Positions 48,500-58,317 of a DNA stretch of 64,000 nt are shown piece after piece (the first letter of the stretch is position 1; each line of letters opens with the position of its first letter). Source of the DNA: Selenomonadaceae bacterium. Lineage in GTDB: Bacteria > Bacillota > Negativicutes > Selenomonadales > Selenomonadaceae. Where the stretch lies: contig JALFXV010000093.1 of NCBI GenBank assembly GCA_022786545.1, positions 1-64,000 on the forward strand, read 5' to 3'. Below the pieces are notes generated by a model. That model was not told where the DNA came from, made no database searches, and saw nothing but the letters and a program-made list of their open reading frames with translations. A program made the position numbers and the translations under genes.

Positions 48500-49822
48500 C
48501 TACCTCGCGAAATAACTTAAATACTCACTACTGTAAAATTTCACTTCTACATCAGAATCTATCTCTATAACAGAACAATTATATCCTTTATTTTTTATAT
48601 CAATACTAATAGTATTTTCTAACCATGTAAGCTGTACATTTCCAAGCTGATTTCCCTGAGCTACTGCTAGGCTGATTGTATATGTTCCCTGCAATATTTT
48701 AGGCAACAAAAACTCAAAAGACACCACTGCTGTACCAGCTTTTTTTATAGCAATATTCTTTCCACCACTCGCCATCCAACTATTGATTCCAATAACTGCA
48801 ATTCCTTTATTATTCTCCATTACAAAGCCAAATATAAGATTCTCAAACCCTTTCTTAAATTCAACTGCATATCTTGCCACATACCTATGCCCATTCTCCA
48901 ATACCAGTCTTTCTTCACCATTCTCATAAAATGACAAAGATTTTATTATGACATCATTATTCATCAAACCTTGCTTAGATGATATTAACGGTAATTCTAA
49001 GTATTTTTTCCCCTCAGATACATCAATATCATGATTGCTGACAAAATCTTCTACTGTATCCTGATTCAACTTATTCTGCAAACTAAGCTGCTCATTAAAA
49101 TAGGCAGCAGCTATTTCTTCAACATTGCCATATTGACGCATACCACCATTTTCCAGCCAAAGGCATTTATCGCATAACTGACGAATGCTCCCCATATCAT
49201 GAGAAACAAAAAGAACTGTCACACCACTTTTCTTCAATGCATCCATCCGTTTAAAGCACTTATTCTGAAAAAATACATCTCCCACAGACAAGGCTTCATC
49301 AACAATCAATATATCCGGGGTGACATTTACATTCACTGCAAACGCCAGCCTAGCAAACATACCGCTGGAATACATCTTCACAGGCTGGTGTATAAACTCT
49401 CCAATATCGGCAAAATCAACAATATCCTGCAACCTATCATCCATTTCTTCCTTGCTATAGCCCATAATAGTGCCATTCATGTAGATATTCTCTATACCTG
49501 TCATCTCAGGATTGAAACCAGCACCCAGCTCCAAGAGGGAGGCAATACGGCCATTGACCTGCACACTGCCGCTGGTTGGTGTCAGCACGCCAGTTATTAT
49601 CTTTAAGATAGTAGACTTACCAGCACCATTTTTGCCGATAATGCCTACGGTTTCACCCTTTTTTATTGTCAGGGAAACATCATTCAGAGCATAAAAGTCC
49701 CTGCTATACCGCTTACGGAATGGGTTCAGTGCTTCCTTCACCCTGTCTGTCGGCTTGTCAAATATCTTATATACCTTGCTCAGATGCTCTATCTTAATTG
49801 CCCAATCTTCACTCATAAACAA
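48500..49822 (-). CDS. wzt: O-antigen / polysaccharide ABC transporter ATP-binding protein with Wzt-type C-terminal domain
   Basis: GIIGKNGAGKSTILKIITGVL, YSSGMFARLAFAVN; about 170-aa beta-rich C-terminal extension. Confidence 0.92.
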   Translation of the reverse strand: MFMSEDWAIKIEHLSKVYKIFDKPTDRVKEALNPFRKRYSRDFYALNDVSLTIKKGETVGIIGKNGAGKSTILKIITGVLTPTSGSVQVNGRIASLLELGAGFNPEMTGIENIYMNGTIMGYSKEEMDDRLQDIVDFADIGEFIHQPVKMYSSGMFARLAFAVNVNVTPDILIVDEALSVGDVFFQNKCFKRMDALKKSGVTVLFVSHDMGSIRQLCDKCLWLENGGMRQYGNVEEIAAAYFNEQLSLQNKLNQDTVEDFVSNHDIDVSEGKKYLELPLISSKQGLMNNDVIIKSLSFYENGEERLVLENGHRYVARYAVEFKKGFENLIFGFVMENNKGIAVIGINSWMASGGKNIAIKKAGTAVVSFEFLLPKILQGTYTISLAVAQGNQLGNVQLTWLENTISIDIKNKGYNCSVIEIDSDVEVKFYSSEYLSYFAR

Positions 49823-49934
49823 AATTCCTCACATCTACACAGCACATAATCTGCACAAAATACTGTTAATTCTCCATCACTGTGCAATTACCTTTGCAAT
49901 CACCATACAATTGCTTTTGCAAATCACCTTTATA

Positions 49935-50744
49935 TCACAGCACATCTGCAAAATGTGGCCGCAACTTCTTAAAAATAAATGCCCCGAAAAGCATCACCGC
50001 CACAGTAAACAGCCAGAAGCTTATATTGGTATAGCCCAGCTCCCAGAACCATTTGTGGTAGATGAAGCTGTTTCTGTAGCCCTCGATGATATAGTACATA
50101 GGGTTAAGCTTAAATACCCACTGATAGCTTTCCGGTATCAGCTTCAAGCTCCAAAAGATAGGCGTTCCCCAGAAGCCAAACTGAATCAGCATGGCAACCA
50201 GCTGTCCCACATCTTTCATGAATACCACCAATGAGCTTGTCACCAGCGAAAGCCCGAAGACCAGGCAGATACTGCCAAACAGATAATAAAACACCTGCAA
50301 ATTATAGATGCTTGGCATATAGCCATACGCAGCAAACATCAAGAACAGCACCGCCACGAAAAACATGTTTACCATCAGCGCTGATAGAATCTGTATCATA
50401 GGCAGCAGACTTACCCGGAACACGACCTTCTTCACCAAAAAGCTGTTGTTGTATATGGAGCCGGTAGCCGCCTGCAAGGCATCACTGAAAAAGAACCAAG
50501 GAAACATGCCGCATATGAGCCACAGGATAAATGGGAAATTATCCACAGGCATGGACTTGAACCCCACCTGAAACACAAACCAGAAAATACAGATAGTAAT
50601 CGCTGGCTGGATAAATGCCCACAGTATGCCAAGATAGGAACCCACATATCTCTGCTTCAAGTCCTTCTTTGTCAAATTCCACAAAAGTCCCTTGTTATGC
50701 CACAGGGAAGCAACAAACTCATAAAAATTCTTTATGTAATGCAA
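49935..50744 (-). CDS. wzm: Polysaccharide ABC transporter permease
   Basis: LTKKDLKQRYVGSYLGILWAFIQPAITICIFWFVFQVGFK; ABC-2 type. Confidence 0.93.
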   Translation of the reverse strand: MHYIKNFYEFVASLWHNKGLLWNLTKKDLKQRYVGSYLGILWAFIQPAITICIFWFVFQVGFKSMPVDNFPFILWLICGMFPWFFFSDALQAATGSIYNNSFLVKKVVFRVSLLPMIQILSALMVNMFFVAVLFLMFAAYGYMPSIYNLQVFYYLFGSICLVFGLSLVTSSLVVFMKDVGQLVAMLIQFGFWGTPIFWSLKLIPESYQWVFKLNPMYYIIEGYRNSFIYHKWFWELGYTNISFWLFTVAVMLFGAFIFKKLRPHFADVL

Positions 50745-50761
50745 AACCTCTATACCTCATT

Positions 50762-51619
50762 TCAGCCCAGCTTATATGCTGTGAATTTCACTAGATCAAG
50801 TGCCAGTATTTTCATCACACCAGCAATTCCTTTTTCTCTATAAACACGCTCAGCCTGATATTTGACCAGCTTCATGCCCTCGCCTCCGGCACTGCCAAAG
50901 CTTTCCTTTATCCACGGATTTTGCCGTTGGAACCTGCCCATCGCTCCGTACCTGTTCCACATATCCTTTAGCTTCGGCTCATGGGAGTGCCTTGCCTCCG
51001 CTTCTGCTACATAGGCAATATGCTTTCCTGCCAGCAGCATCTTTCCTGCCACATACATATCCTCACAGATATTGATTTTTGGAAAGCCTCCAGCCTTCCG
51101 TAAATCCTGCACCCTGTATGCCGCAAATGAGTCAGACAGAAATGCTGTCTTGATGCCCAGCTCCTTACTATCTGCCATGCTCTTTATCCTGCTGACAGCA
51201 GGATAGTTAAATTCCCTGTCCACTGCGGCATAGATGCTTGCTCCCTCATGGGGAAGCTGCCTGCCATAGGCTGCCGCTACCTGCAAATCTTCAAATGAAC
51301 CTACTAACTTTTCAAGGCTATGCCTATCCGGCAGCCTCACATCCTGGGTGAGAAAAACAACTATCTCTATATCCTCAGGCAACAGCTCAACCGCCATCTG
51401 CCGTGTGCCCCCATGACTGAACTCAGCCCTGGGAATACTGCGTACCTGCCAGCCATGTTTTCCAGCCACATCTGCTGTCCCATCTGTTGATGAGGAGTCT
51501 ATCACCAGCTTGCCAGCAATGGGCAGGCTCTGCTGAGCAATCTCTGTCAGCAGGCTGGCAAACTCCCTGCCGGCATTGCAGGTGGGTATTACTATTGCAA
51601 CCTTATACATAATCTCCAA
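50762..51619 (-). CDS. Glycosyltransferase family 2 (rhamnosyltransferase-like)
   Basis: VAIVIPTCNAGREFASLLTEI...LVIDSSSTDGTADVA. Confidence 0.9.
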   Translation of the reverse strand: MEIMYKVAIVIPTCNAGREFASLLTEIAQQSLPIAGKLVIDSSSTDGTADVAGKHGWQVRSIPRAEFSHGGTRQMAVELLPEDIEIVVFLTQDVRLPDRHSLEKLVGSFEDLQVAAAYGRQLPHEGASIYAAVDREFNYPAVSRIKSMADSKELGIKTAFLSDSFAAYRVQDLRKAGGFPKINICEDMYVAGKMLLAGKHIAYVAEAEARHSHEPKLKDMWNRYGAMGRFQRQNPWIKESFGSAGGEGMKLVKYQAERVYREKGIAGVMKILALDLVKFTAYKLG

Positions 51620-51684
51620 TCAGTAACACCCCAAACCTCAAAAATCCATTATTGCAATTGCATCAATCAATGCTCATCAACCAC

Positions 51685-53148
51685 CTAGTACGCACCTTTT
51701 TTCTCCAGCACCGCACTAAATGTCTTCACCAGATACTTCATATCAATCCACACTGACCAGTTCCTCACATACCAGGTATCCATAGCCACCCGTTCCTCGT
51801 AGGTGGTATCGCTCCTGCCGCTGGTCTGCCACATGCCGGTGATACCGGGACGCACCATGTAGTATTCACGAATATTCTCGCCATACTTATCCACCTCGGC
51901 ACGGACGATAGGGCGTGGCCCTACCAGGCTCATCTCCCCCTTCAGCACATTGAATACCTGGGGCAGCTCATCAAGGCTGGTCTTTCGGAGGAATGCCCCC
52001 AGCCTAGTCACCCGTGGGTCATCCGTCAGCTTGAAGCTGCTCTCCCACTCTTTTCTGGCTGCTTCATTTTCTGACAAGTATTTGACCAATACTTCATCAG
52101 CATTAGCTACCATAGTCTGGAACTTGTAGCAAGGGAACTCCCTGCCATTTCTGCCAATACGCCTGTGAGCAAAAAACACACTGCCCTTGTTGTCAATGCC
52201 AACAAGTATCGCCAGCACCAGCAAGATAGGAGAAATTATCAATGTCCCCAGGGAGGTCACCACCATATCAAAGACAAACTTTGTCAGACGGTTTATGCGC
52301 CTTGACAGATTGTTCTTGCTCTTGATAATCGTCAGCTGCTCCACAAATAAAGTACTGATTTCCACGCTGCCAAGAGGCGAGCCCACAAGGCTTGGCGTAA
52401 AAAGCACCGTATCTGTCAGATGCTGGATGCTCATCAGCAGCTCTCGCATGCCGCCCTCGGAAAGCCCCGGGGCAGCAACGATTACCGTCCGCACATCCTG
52501 CTCCCTGATCACCCTGGCTGCATCCTCAAAGCCTCCCAGCACAGGATACTGCCGGGGCAGTTTCTCCGACACCGGGTGGTCATCCAGCACGCCTATGACC
52601 TTGTAGCAGTAGCAAAAATCATCCTGAAATGCTGACAGCAGCCGCTCTGCCGTCTTCCCTGCACCTATCAGCAGCACCCGCTCCTGCAAGGCTTTAGCCC
52701 GTAGCAGGATTTTTCCTAGCAAATACCGCCCTAGCGCCATATACAGCAGCATAAACACCAAAAAGCAGCCTGCGTAGTACCTGGACACCTGCATGCTGTT
52801 CCGCATCAGGAAAATCACCAAAGTGTACATCAAAAAGCCAAAACAGCTGCCCTTGAACACATCACTGGCCACATCCAGTGACGGACGATTGAAGCGATAA
52901 CCATCTGACTGCAGCATAATCAGCAGAAACATGCCAGGAATATATACATACTGATAATCCCAAGGCAAAACCATAATACTGCTTGCCTCAACGCGAAATA
53001 TCCCTTGCAGCCACAGTGCCGTATGCTCTGCCAGCACAATCGACAGATAATCCGTCACAATGTACAGCAGCATCATTATCCTACGGGTATAGCCCATATA
53101 TTTTCTCCACCACATAACACAACTTAAAAAGTAATTCCTTTCTCTCAA
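51685..53148 (-). CDS. Undecaprenyl-phosphate sugar-1-phosphate transferase (polyprenyl glycosylphosphotransferase)
   Basis: CoA-binding-like middle; C-terminal FAHRRIGRNGREFPCYKFQTM...RKTSLDELPQVFNVLKGEMSLVGPRP. Confidence 0.95.
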   Translation of the reverse strand: MRERNYFLSCVMWWRKYMGYTRRIMMLLYIVTDYLSIVLAEHTALWLQGIFRVEASSIMVLPWDYQYVYIPGMFLLIMLQSDGYRFNRPSLDVASDVFKGSCFGFLMYTLVIFLMRNSMQVSRYYAGCFLVFMLLYMALGRYLLGKILLRAKALQERVLLIGAGKTAERLLSAFQDDFCYCYKVIGVLDDHPVSEKLPRQYPVLGGFEDAARVIREQDVRTVIVAAPGLSEGGMRELLMSIQHLTDTVLFTPSLVGSPLGSVEISTLFVEQLTIIKSKNNLSRRINRLTKFVFDMVVTSLGTLIISPILLVLAILVGIDNKGSVFFAHRRIGRNGREFPCYKFQTMVANADEVLVKYLSENEAARKEWESSFKLTDDPRVTRLGAFLRKTSLDELPQVFNVLKGEMSLVGPRPIVRAEVDKYGENIREYYMVRPGITGMWQTSGRSDTTYEERVAMDTWYVRNWSVWIDMKYLVKTFSAVLEKKGAY

Positions 53149-53310
53149 AAGATAAGCTGTTCACATGTCTATTATAGTAGCACAAAACTTCCCCCCCCGC
53201 AAGACATTTCCGTATGTTTAAATAGAAAATTTCTGCATCTTGCGGGTAACCTGTTTTTCTGCTAACACATTTCGTTATCTAAGAAAAATCCTGCATAAAT
53301 TCAGGCAAAA

Positions 53311-53352
53311 TAAAAAACGCAGCCAAGCTCATAAAAAGCTTAACTACGTTTT
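53311..53352 (-). terminator. Terminator of the rimP-...-nrnA operon
   Basis: AAAAACGTAGTTAAGCTT / AGCTTGGCTGCGTTTTT on minus strand. Confidence 0.6.
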
Positions 53353-53456
53353 TCAATTATATCATCTTTTTCGCCTAAGGCTGCATATAAGAAAATACTG
53401 CACTAACTTGCACTACCGCACATTATTTTATATTGTTTGCACTGCTTTACATTGCT

Positions 53457-54392
53457 TTACACTGCCTTTTCCACCGCTGCCAGAAGCTTTGCCTTGGCAG
53501 CTGCCAGAGGCTCCTCGATGGTGCAGCCTGCGGCCCGGATATGGCCGCCGCCCCCGAAGGAAGCGGCGATGCTGCTCACATCCACCCCCTTGGAGCGCAT
53601 GCTGACGCGGCATTTGCCCGGCTCTACCTCCTTCATGAGAATCGCCACCTTCACAGTGTCAATAATCCTCACCCCGTCAATAAAGCCCTCGGTGGTGTCA
53701 AGGGTTTCGTAGAGGGCGTTGTCTATATACAGCCCGGCAATCTTCCCCTCAGCATGCATCTCGATGGTCTGCATGGCCCTTGCCCTGTCCTGCACTTCCT
53801 TGAAGCTGCGCTTTTCCAGGGCTTCCGATACCATATGGGGCTCCGCCCCCGCCTCAATAATATCGGCAGCTGCCCGCATGGTAAAAGGCGTGGTATTGGA
53901 GTACCGGAAATTGCCGGTATCGGTGGACATGCCCGTGTAGATGCAGGTGGCGGCAGCCTTGTCAGGCACTGCCTGCAGCTCCCCTGCCAGCTGGTAGACA
54001 ATCTCCGCCGTAGCAGCCCTGTCCGCGTCCAGATAGAGAAAATCCGCCTTTTCATCGTTGGTGATATGATGGTCGATATTCAGAATCGGTGCCGGGCACT
54101 TCTCAATCACCCTGCCAACCCTGTCCATGCTCACATCCAGCAGCACCAATAAATCCGCCTGATATTTTTCCTCATCCGGCTTCTCAATGACCTCTATTCC
54201 CGGCAAAAAGCCAAAGGCAGCGGGAATATCGTCATCTATCAGCACCTGCACCCTCTTGCCCAGCTTCTGCAAGAGATGATAAAGGGCCAGGCTAGAGCCC
54301 AGGGCATCGCCATCAGGATTGACATGGGCCGTAACTACGATATTTTCAGCCGCCAGCAGCCTGGCAGCAGCCTCCTGCAAGGAAATACGCAT
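53457..54392 (-). CDS. nrnA: DHH-family nanoRNase / PAP phosphatase
   Basis: VTAHVNPDGDALGSSLALY, LNIDHHITND, C-terminal GGGGHIRAAG; SD GGAGGTG before ATG 54392. Confidence 0.94.
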   Translation of the reverse strand: MRISLQEAAARLLAAENIVVTAHVNPDGDALGSSLALYHLLQKLGKRVQVLIDDDIPAAFGFLPGIEVIEKPDEEKYQADLLVLLDVSMDRVGRVIEKCPAPILNIDHHITNDEKADFLYLDADRAATAEIVYQLAGELQAVPDKAAATCIYTGMSTDTGNFRYSNTTPFTMRAAADIIEAGAEPHMVSEALEKRSFKEVQDRARAMQTIEMHAEGKIAGLYIDNALYETLDTTEGFIDGVRIIDTVKVAILMKEVEPGKCRVSMRSKGVDVSSIAASFGGGGHIRAAGCTIEEPLAAAKAKLLAAVEKAV

Positions 54393-54416
54393 ATAGATAC
54401 ACCTCCATCTTACAAG

Positions 54417-54443
54417 AGCCGGTGGCACCAGCCACCGGCTCAC
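54417..54443. repeat. Perfect hairpin upstream of nrnA
   Basis: GAGCCGGTGGC acca GCCACCGGCTC. Confidence 0.9.
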
Positions 54444-54519
54444 TCAAACTATGTACTCAAGCTATGTACTCAAACTATGTACTCAAACTATACACTTAAA
54501 CTATCTGCTTAAACTATTG
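54442..54519. repeat. 6 x 13-bp tandem repeat spanning the rbfA stop codon
   Basis: ACTCAAACTATGT / ACTCAAGCTATGT / ACTCAAACTATGT / ACTCAAACTATAC / ACTTAAACTATCT / GCTTAAACTATTG. Confidence 0.93.
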
Positions 54520-54876
54520 TTCCTTATTTTGCTCATCACGCTCAATCTGCAGCAGAAGCTTCTGGATATGGTCACTGTAGTCCAGGGACTTATCCAGCAC
54601 AAACTTCAGCTCAGGGGTTACCCGGAGACGGATGCGGTGCCCCACCTCCCGGCGGATAAAGCCCAGGGAGCTGTTCAGCCCCTTCCAGCTTTTGGCAATC
54701 TGCTCCTCGCTGCCCATGATGCTGACATAGACCTTGGCAATACTCAAATCCCTTGTGACTTCCACCTGGGTAACCGTCACAAAGCCAATCCTCGGGTCCT
54801 TCAGCTCCTGCAGGATAATCTGGCTGATTTCCTGCTTCATGAGCTCCTGAATTTTTTCGATACGAAGCTGGCCCAT
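54514..54876 (-). CDS. rbfA: 30S ribosome-binding factor RbfA
   Basis: RIEKIQELMKQEISQIILQELKDPRIGFVTVTQVEVTRDLSIAKVYVS. Confidence 0.96.
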   Translation of the reverse strand: MGQLRIEKIQELMKQEISQIILQELKDPRIGFVTVTQVEVTRDLSIAKVYVSIMGSEEQIAKSWKGLNSSLGFIRREVGHRIRLRVTPELKFVLDKSLDYSDHIQKLLLQIERDEQNKEQ

Positions 54877-54962
54877 AAAAAACGCCCTCCGTTCTAAAAT
54901 AAATACCTAAAATATCTTAACCAAAATACGCAAGACCAGTCCCCCGGCCTGAAAGCCCGGGC

Positions 54963-57617
54963 TTAGTCCTTATTGACATCATTGATGGAGGTCTTTACCT
55001 CTTCCATGATGTATGCTTCTATTATATCACCTTCGCGGAAATCCTTGTAGTCCTTAATGGTAATGCCGCACTCATAACCGGCAGCCACTTCCTTCACATC
55101 ATCCTTGAAGCGGCGCAGGCCATCCAGCTCCCCATCAAACACCTCGATGTTGTCACGTACGATACGGATCTTGGACTGGTTGGTAATCTTGCCCTCCAGC
55201 ACATAGGAGCCTGCCACCAGGGCCTTGGAGAACTTCATTACCTGGCGGATTTCCACCTTGCCCTGGATAACCTCCTTGTACTTAGGCGCCAGCATGCCGC
55301 TCATGGCATCCTTCACATCGTTCAGGGCATCGTAGATAACCCGGTAGGTGCGGATGTCAATAGACTCTGCATCTGCCACCCGGCGGGCATTGGCATCAGG
55401 GCGCACGTTAAAGGCAATCACCAGGGCATTGGAAGCAGAAGCCAGCATAACATCGGACTCAGTAACGGCACCAACGCCGGAATGAACGATGCGCACCCGC
55501 ACCTCGTCATTCCTGTTAAGCCCCAGCAGGGAGCTGTTCAGCGCCTCCACGGAACCCTGCACGTCAGCCTTCACCACGATATTCAGATCCTTCAGCTGGC
55601 CTTCCTGAATCTGGTTGAACAAATCGTCCAGGGAGACCTTCTTGGCGTGAATCATCTCGTTGCGCTGCTTCTCCATGCGCTTCTCGGCAATAGTCCTGGC
55701 CTGCTTCTCATCCAGGGCAGCCAGCTCATCACCGGCGGCAGGCACATCATTCAGGCCCAGCACCTCTACAGGCACGGAAGGGCCGGCCTTCTTCACGTTC
55801 TCGCCCCGGTCGTTGAGCATGGCACGTACCTTGCCATAGGTAGTACCTGCCACGATGGAATCACCGATGCGCAGGGTGCCTGACTGTACCAGCACGGTAG
55901 CCACAGGGCCCCTGCCCTTGTCCAGCTGCGCCTCGATGATGACGCCCCGGGCCTCCCGCTTAGGATTGGCCTTCAGCTCCTTCATCTCGGCTACCAGCAG
56001 CACCATTTCCAAAAGGTCATTGATGCCGATATTCTTCTTGGCAGAAACCTCCACCATGATGGTATCGCCGCCGTATTCCTCCGGCACCAGCCCATGCTCC
56101 ATCAGCTCATTCTTGACGTTGGCAGGATTTGCCCCCGGCTTATCAATCTTGTTGACAGCTACGATAATCGGCACATCTGCATCCTTGGCATGGTGAATTG
56201 CCTCGATGGTCTGCGGCATAACGCCATCATCAGCAGCTACTACCAGGATAGCAATATCTGTTACCTGGGCACCGCGGGCACGCATGGCAGTAAACGCCTC
56301 ATGGCCAGGAGTATCCAGGAAGACAATCTTCTTGCCCTGGCATTTTACCTGATATGCACCGATATGCTGGGTAATGCCGCCAGCCTCGTGGCTGGTGACA
56401 GAAGTCTTGCGGATAACGTCCAGCAGGGAGGTCTTGCCGTGGTCAACGTGTCCCATAACGGTAACAACCGGCGGACGGAGCACCAGGGACTTAGGGTCAT
56501 CCACAATCTCAGGAATGAGGGTAGGGTCCACCTCCGGCGGCAGCTCCTCCACATTGACGCCGAACTCGCCGGCCACCAGCGCAGCTGTATCAAAATCAAT
56601 CTCCTGGTTGATGCTGGCCAATACGCCCATGAGCATCAGCTTCTTGATGATTTCTGCCGCCGTGCAGCTCATCTTGCTGGCCAGGTCCTTGACAATGATC
56701 GTCTCCCCTACCTTGATATTCTTAGGACGGGCAATCTCCATCTTTGGTGCCGGCTGCTGATTTCTGCCCCCCCGGTTGTTCTTGCCCCTGTTGTTCCTGG
56801 CATTATTGCTGTTGTTGTTATTGCTAAAGCTGTTGCGGCCATTCTTGCCATTACGGTCATTGCGCTCGTTGCGCCCGCCACCATTCTGGCGGTTACGGTC
56901 ATTTCTCTCCATTCGGTCAGCACGCTCCATCCGATTATCGCGATTATTTCTCTTATCGTTCCTGTCGTTGCGGTCGCCCTTGTCATTACGGCTGCCGCGG
57001 TCTGCATGGTCGCTGCGCCCGCCGTTCTGTCCGCCATGCTGGTTTTCATTACGCCCGCTGCGCTGTCCCGGCTTGCCGCCGCCATTTCTGCCGTCATTCC
57101 TGTCGTTCCTGCTATTCTGTCCGCCCTGATGAGCAGCCTTCTGCCCGTCATGCTTCTGCCTTCTGTCATTGGACTGGCTGCCGCCGTTGCCGCCATGCTT
57201 CGCCTGACCCTGCTTCTGCTGGCCGCTGTTCTTCTGAAGCTGCTGGCCGGACTTTGGCTCCTGCCTTTTCTGCTGCCCCTGATTGCCCTGCTGCGGCTGC
57301 CTGCCCTGCTGGGCCTGCTTATTCTGCTGAGCCTGCCTGCTCTGCTGGGCCTGCGGCTGCACCTGCTTCTGCCTGTTCATCGGCTGCTGCGACAGCTGCT
57401 GCGGCTTCGTGGCTGCCTGCGGCTGAGGCTGAGTCTTAGCCTGAGCCTTCTGCTGGCTGTTCCCCTTCACTGCCTTCACAACCAGCTGCCTGGCTGCATC
57501 GTCAACAGTGCTGGAATGGGATTTTACCTCTACGTTGTTCTTGCGCAGTATATCCAATATCGTCTTATTATCAGTATTCAGTTCCTTGGCAATATCATAA
57601 ACTCTGTGTTTTGACAT
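54963..57617 (-). CDS. infB: Translation initiation factor IF-2 with long disordered N-terminal region
   Basis: [26 protein letters not shown]-terminal IF2_N; 52-292 Q/N/R/G-rich. Confidence 0.98.
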   Translation of the reverse strand: MSKHRVYDIAKELNTDNKTILDILRKNNVEVKSHSSTVDDAARQLVVKAVKGNSQQKAQAKTQPQPQAATKPQQLSQQPMNRQKQVQPQAQQSRQAQQNKQAQQGRQPQQGNQGQQKRQEPKSGQQLQKNSGQQKQGQAKHGGNGGSQSNDRRQKHDGQKAAHQGGQNSRNDRNDGRNGGGKPGQRSGRNENQHGGQNGGRSDHADRGSRNDKGDRNDRNDKRNNRDNRMERADRMERNDRNRQNGGGRNERNDRNGKNGRNSFSNNNNSNNARNNRGKNNRGGRNQQPAPKMEIARPKNIKVGETIIVKDLASKMSCTAAEIIKKLMLMGVLASINQEIDFDTAALVAGEFGVNVEELPPEVDPTLIPEIVDDPKSLVLRPPVVTVMGHVDHGKTSLLDVIRKTSVTSHEAGGITQHIGAYQVKCQGKKIVFLDTPGHEAFTAMRARGAQVTDIAILVVAADDGVMPQTIEAIHHAKDADVPIIVAVNKIDKPGANPANVKNELMEHGLVPEEYGGDTIMVEVSAKKNIGINDLLEMVLLVAEMKELKANPKREARGVIIEAQLDKGRGPVATVLVQSGTLRIGDSIVAGTTYGKVRAMLNDRGENVKKAGPSVPVEVLGLNDVPAAGDELAALDEKQARTIAEKRMEKQRNEMIHAKKVSLDDLFNQIQEGQLKDLNIVVKADVQGSVEALNSSLLGLNRNDEVRVRIVHSGVGAVTESDVMLASASNALVIAFNVRPDANARRVADAESIDIRTYRVIYDALNDVKDAMSGMLAPKYKEVIQGKVEIRQVMKFSKALVAGSYVLEGKITNQSKIRIVRDNIEVFDGELDGLRRFKDDVKEVAAGYECGITIKDYKDFREGDIIEAYIMEEVKTSINDVNKD

Positions 57618-57943
57618 TAATCCACCCCCGTATCACTATCCGACCGGCAGTGCTTGGCTATTGCATTAGCAAAGCCTGCGTCCAATACCGCAGCTGCAGC
57701 CCTGAAATCCTTGCCAATACAATGACCAAGCAGCTCCCTGTCACCAAGATAGAATAATTCTATTTTTGCCTTTGCCGCCATCTGCCGGTAACGCTGCTTC
57801 GTCTCTTCCGAGGCATCCTTCGCTACCAGCAGCAATCTGGCCTTTTTTCCTTCCACTGCCTTGGTCACGGCAAAATCACCGGAGGCTAGCCGCCCTGCCC
57901 GCTGTGCCATGCCCAGCAGATTAAAAATCTTCTGTTCGTTCAT
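57617..57943 (-). CDS. L7Ae-family RNA-binding protein YlxQ
   Basis: [47 protein letters not shown]. Confidence 0.92.
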   Translation of the reverse strand: MNEQKIFNLLGMAQRAGRLASGDFAVTKAVEGKKARLLLVAKDASEETKQRYRQMAAKAKIELFYLGDRELLGHCIGKDFRAAAAVLDAGFANAIAKHCRSDSDTGVD

Positions 57944-57946
57944 ATT

Positions 57947-58012
57947 TCATAATTCGTAACTATCATCATAAATCGACTTCATAATAATCGACTTCATAAT
58001 AATCGGCTTCAT
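57947..58012 (-). CDS. Candidate 21-aa mini-ORF formed by a tandem repeat, ending 3 nt before ylxQ
   Basis: MKPIIMKSIIMKSIYDDSYEL*; no clear SD. Confidence 0.25.
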   Translation of the reverse strand: MKPIIMKSIIMKSIYDDSYEL

Positions 58013-58015
58013 GAT
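57971..58015. repeat. 3 x 15-bp tandem repeat flanked by 10-bp inverted repeats
   Basis: AATCGACTTCATAAT / AATCGACTTCATAAT / AATCGGCTTCATGAT; CTATCATCAT (57960-57969) and ATGATGATAG (58011-58020). Confidence 0.92.
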
Positions 58016-58042
58016 GATAGCTTATAAATGCAGTATTGCAGT

Positions 58043-58315
58043 TCATGCTTCATGAAAAAGCTGCTCTTTCAGCTGGTCGTAAACCGCCTTATCAACAGCC
58101 CCCTTAAAGGAACGCTCAAAGCGGTGCTCCTTGACAGCCTTTTCAAAGCACTCCCGCCTGTTGCAGATGTACGCCCCCCGGCCAGCTTTCTTGCCGGTTA
58201 TGTCCACGGAGAACTCCCCTTCCGGGCTCCTGACAATGCGCACCAGTTCCTTCTTGGGCTTCTGCTCCTGGCAGCCCAGGCACAGCCTGGCTGGAATCTT
58301 CTTTACCGCCGCCAT
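58043..58315 (-). CDS. YlxR-family protein (RNase P modulator RnpM family)
   Basis: KIPARLCLGCQEQKPKKELVRIVRSPEGEFSVDITGKKAGRGAYICNRRECFEKA. Confidence 0.93.
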   Translation of the reverse strand: MAAVKKIPARLCLGCQEQKPKKELVRIVRSPEGEFSVDITGKKAGRGAYICNRRECFEKAVKEHRFERSFKGAVDKAVYDQLKEQLFHEA

Positions 58316-58317
58316 AA

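Noticed and set aside
54442-54519. Possible CRISPR-like array
   Set aside because: Contiguous 13-bp units with no spacers and no cas genes
56094-57614. 506-aa plus-strand ORF opposite infB
   Set aside because: Antisense to the repeat-rich IF-2 N-terminus; Leu/Ala/Val-rich translation is the mirror of Q/N/R codons, with no SD or family match
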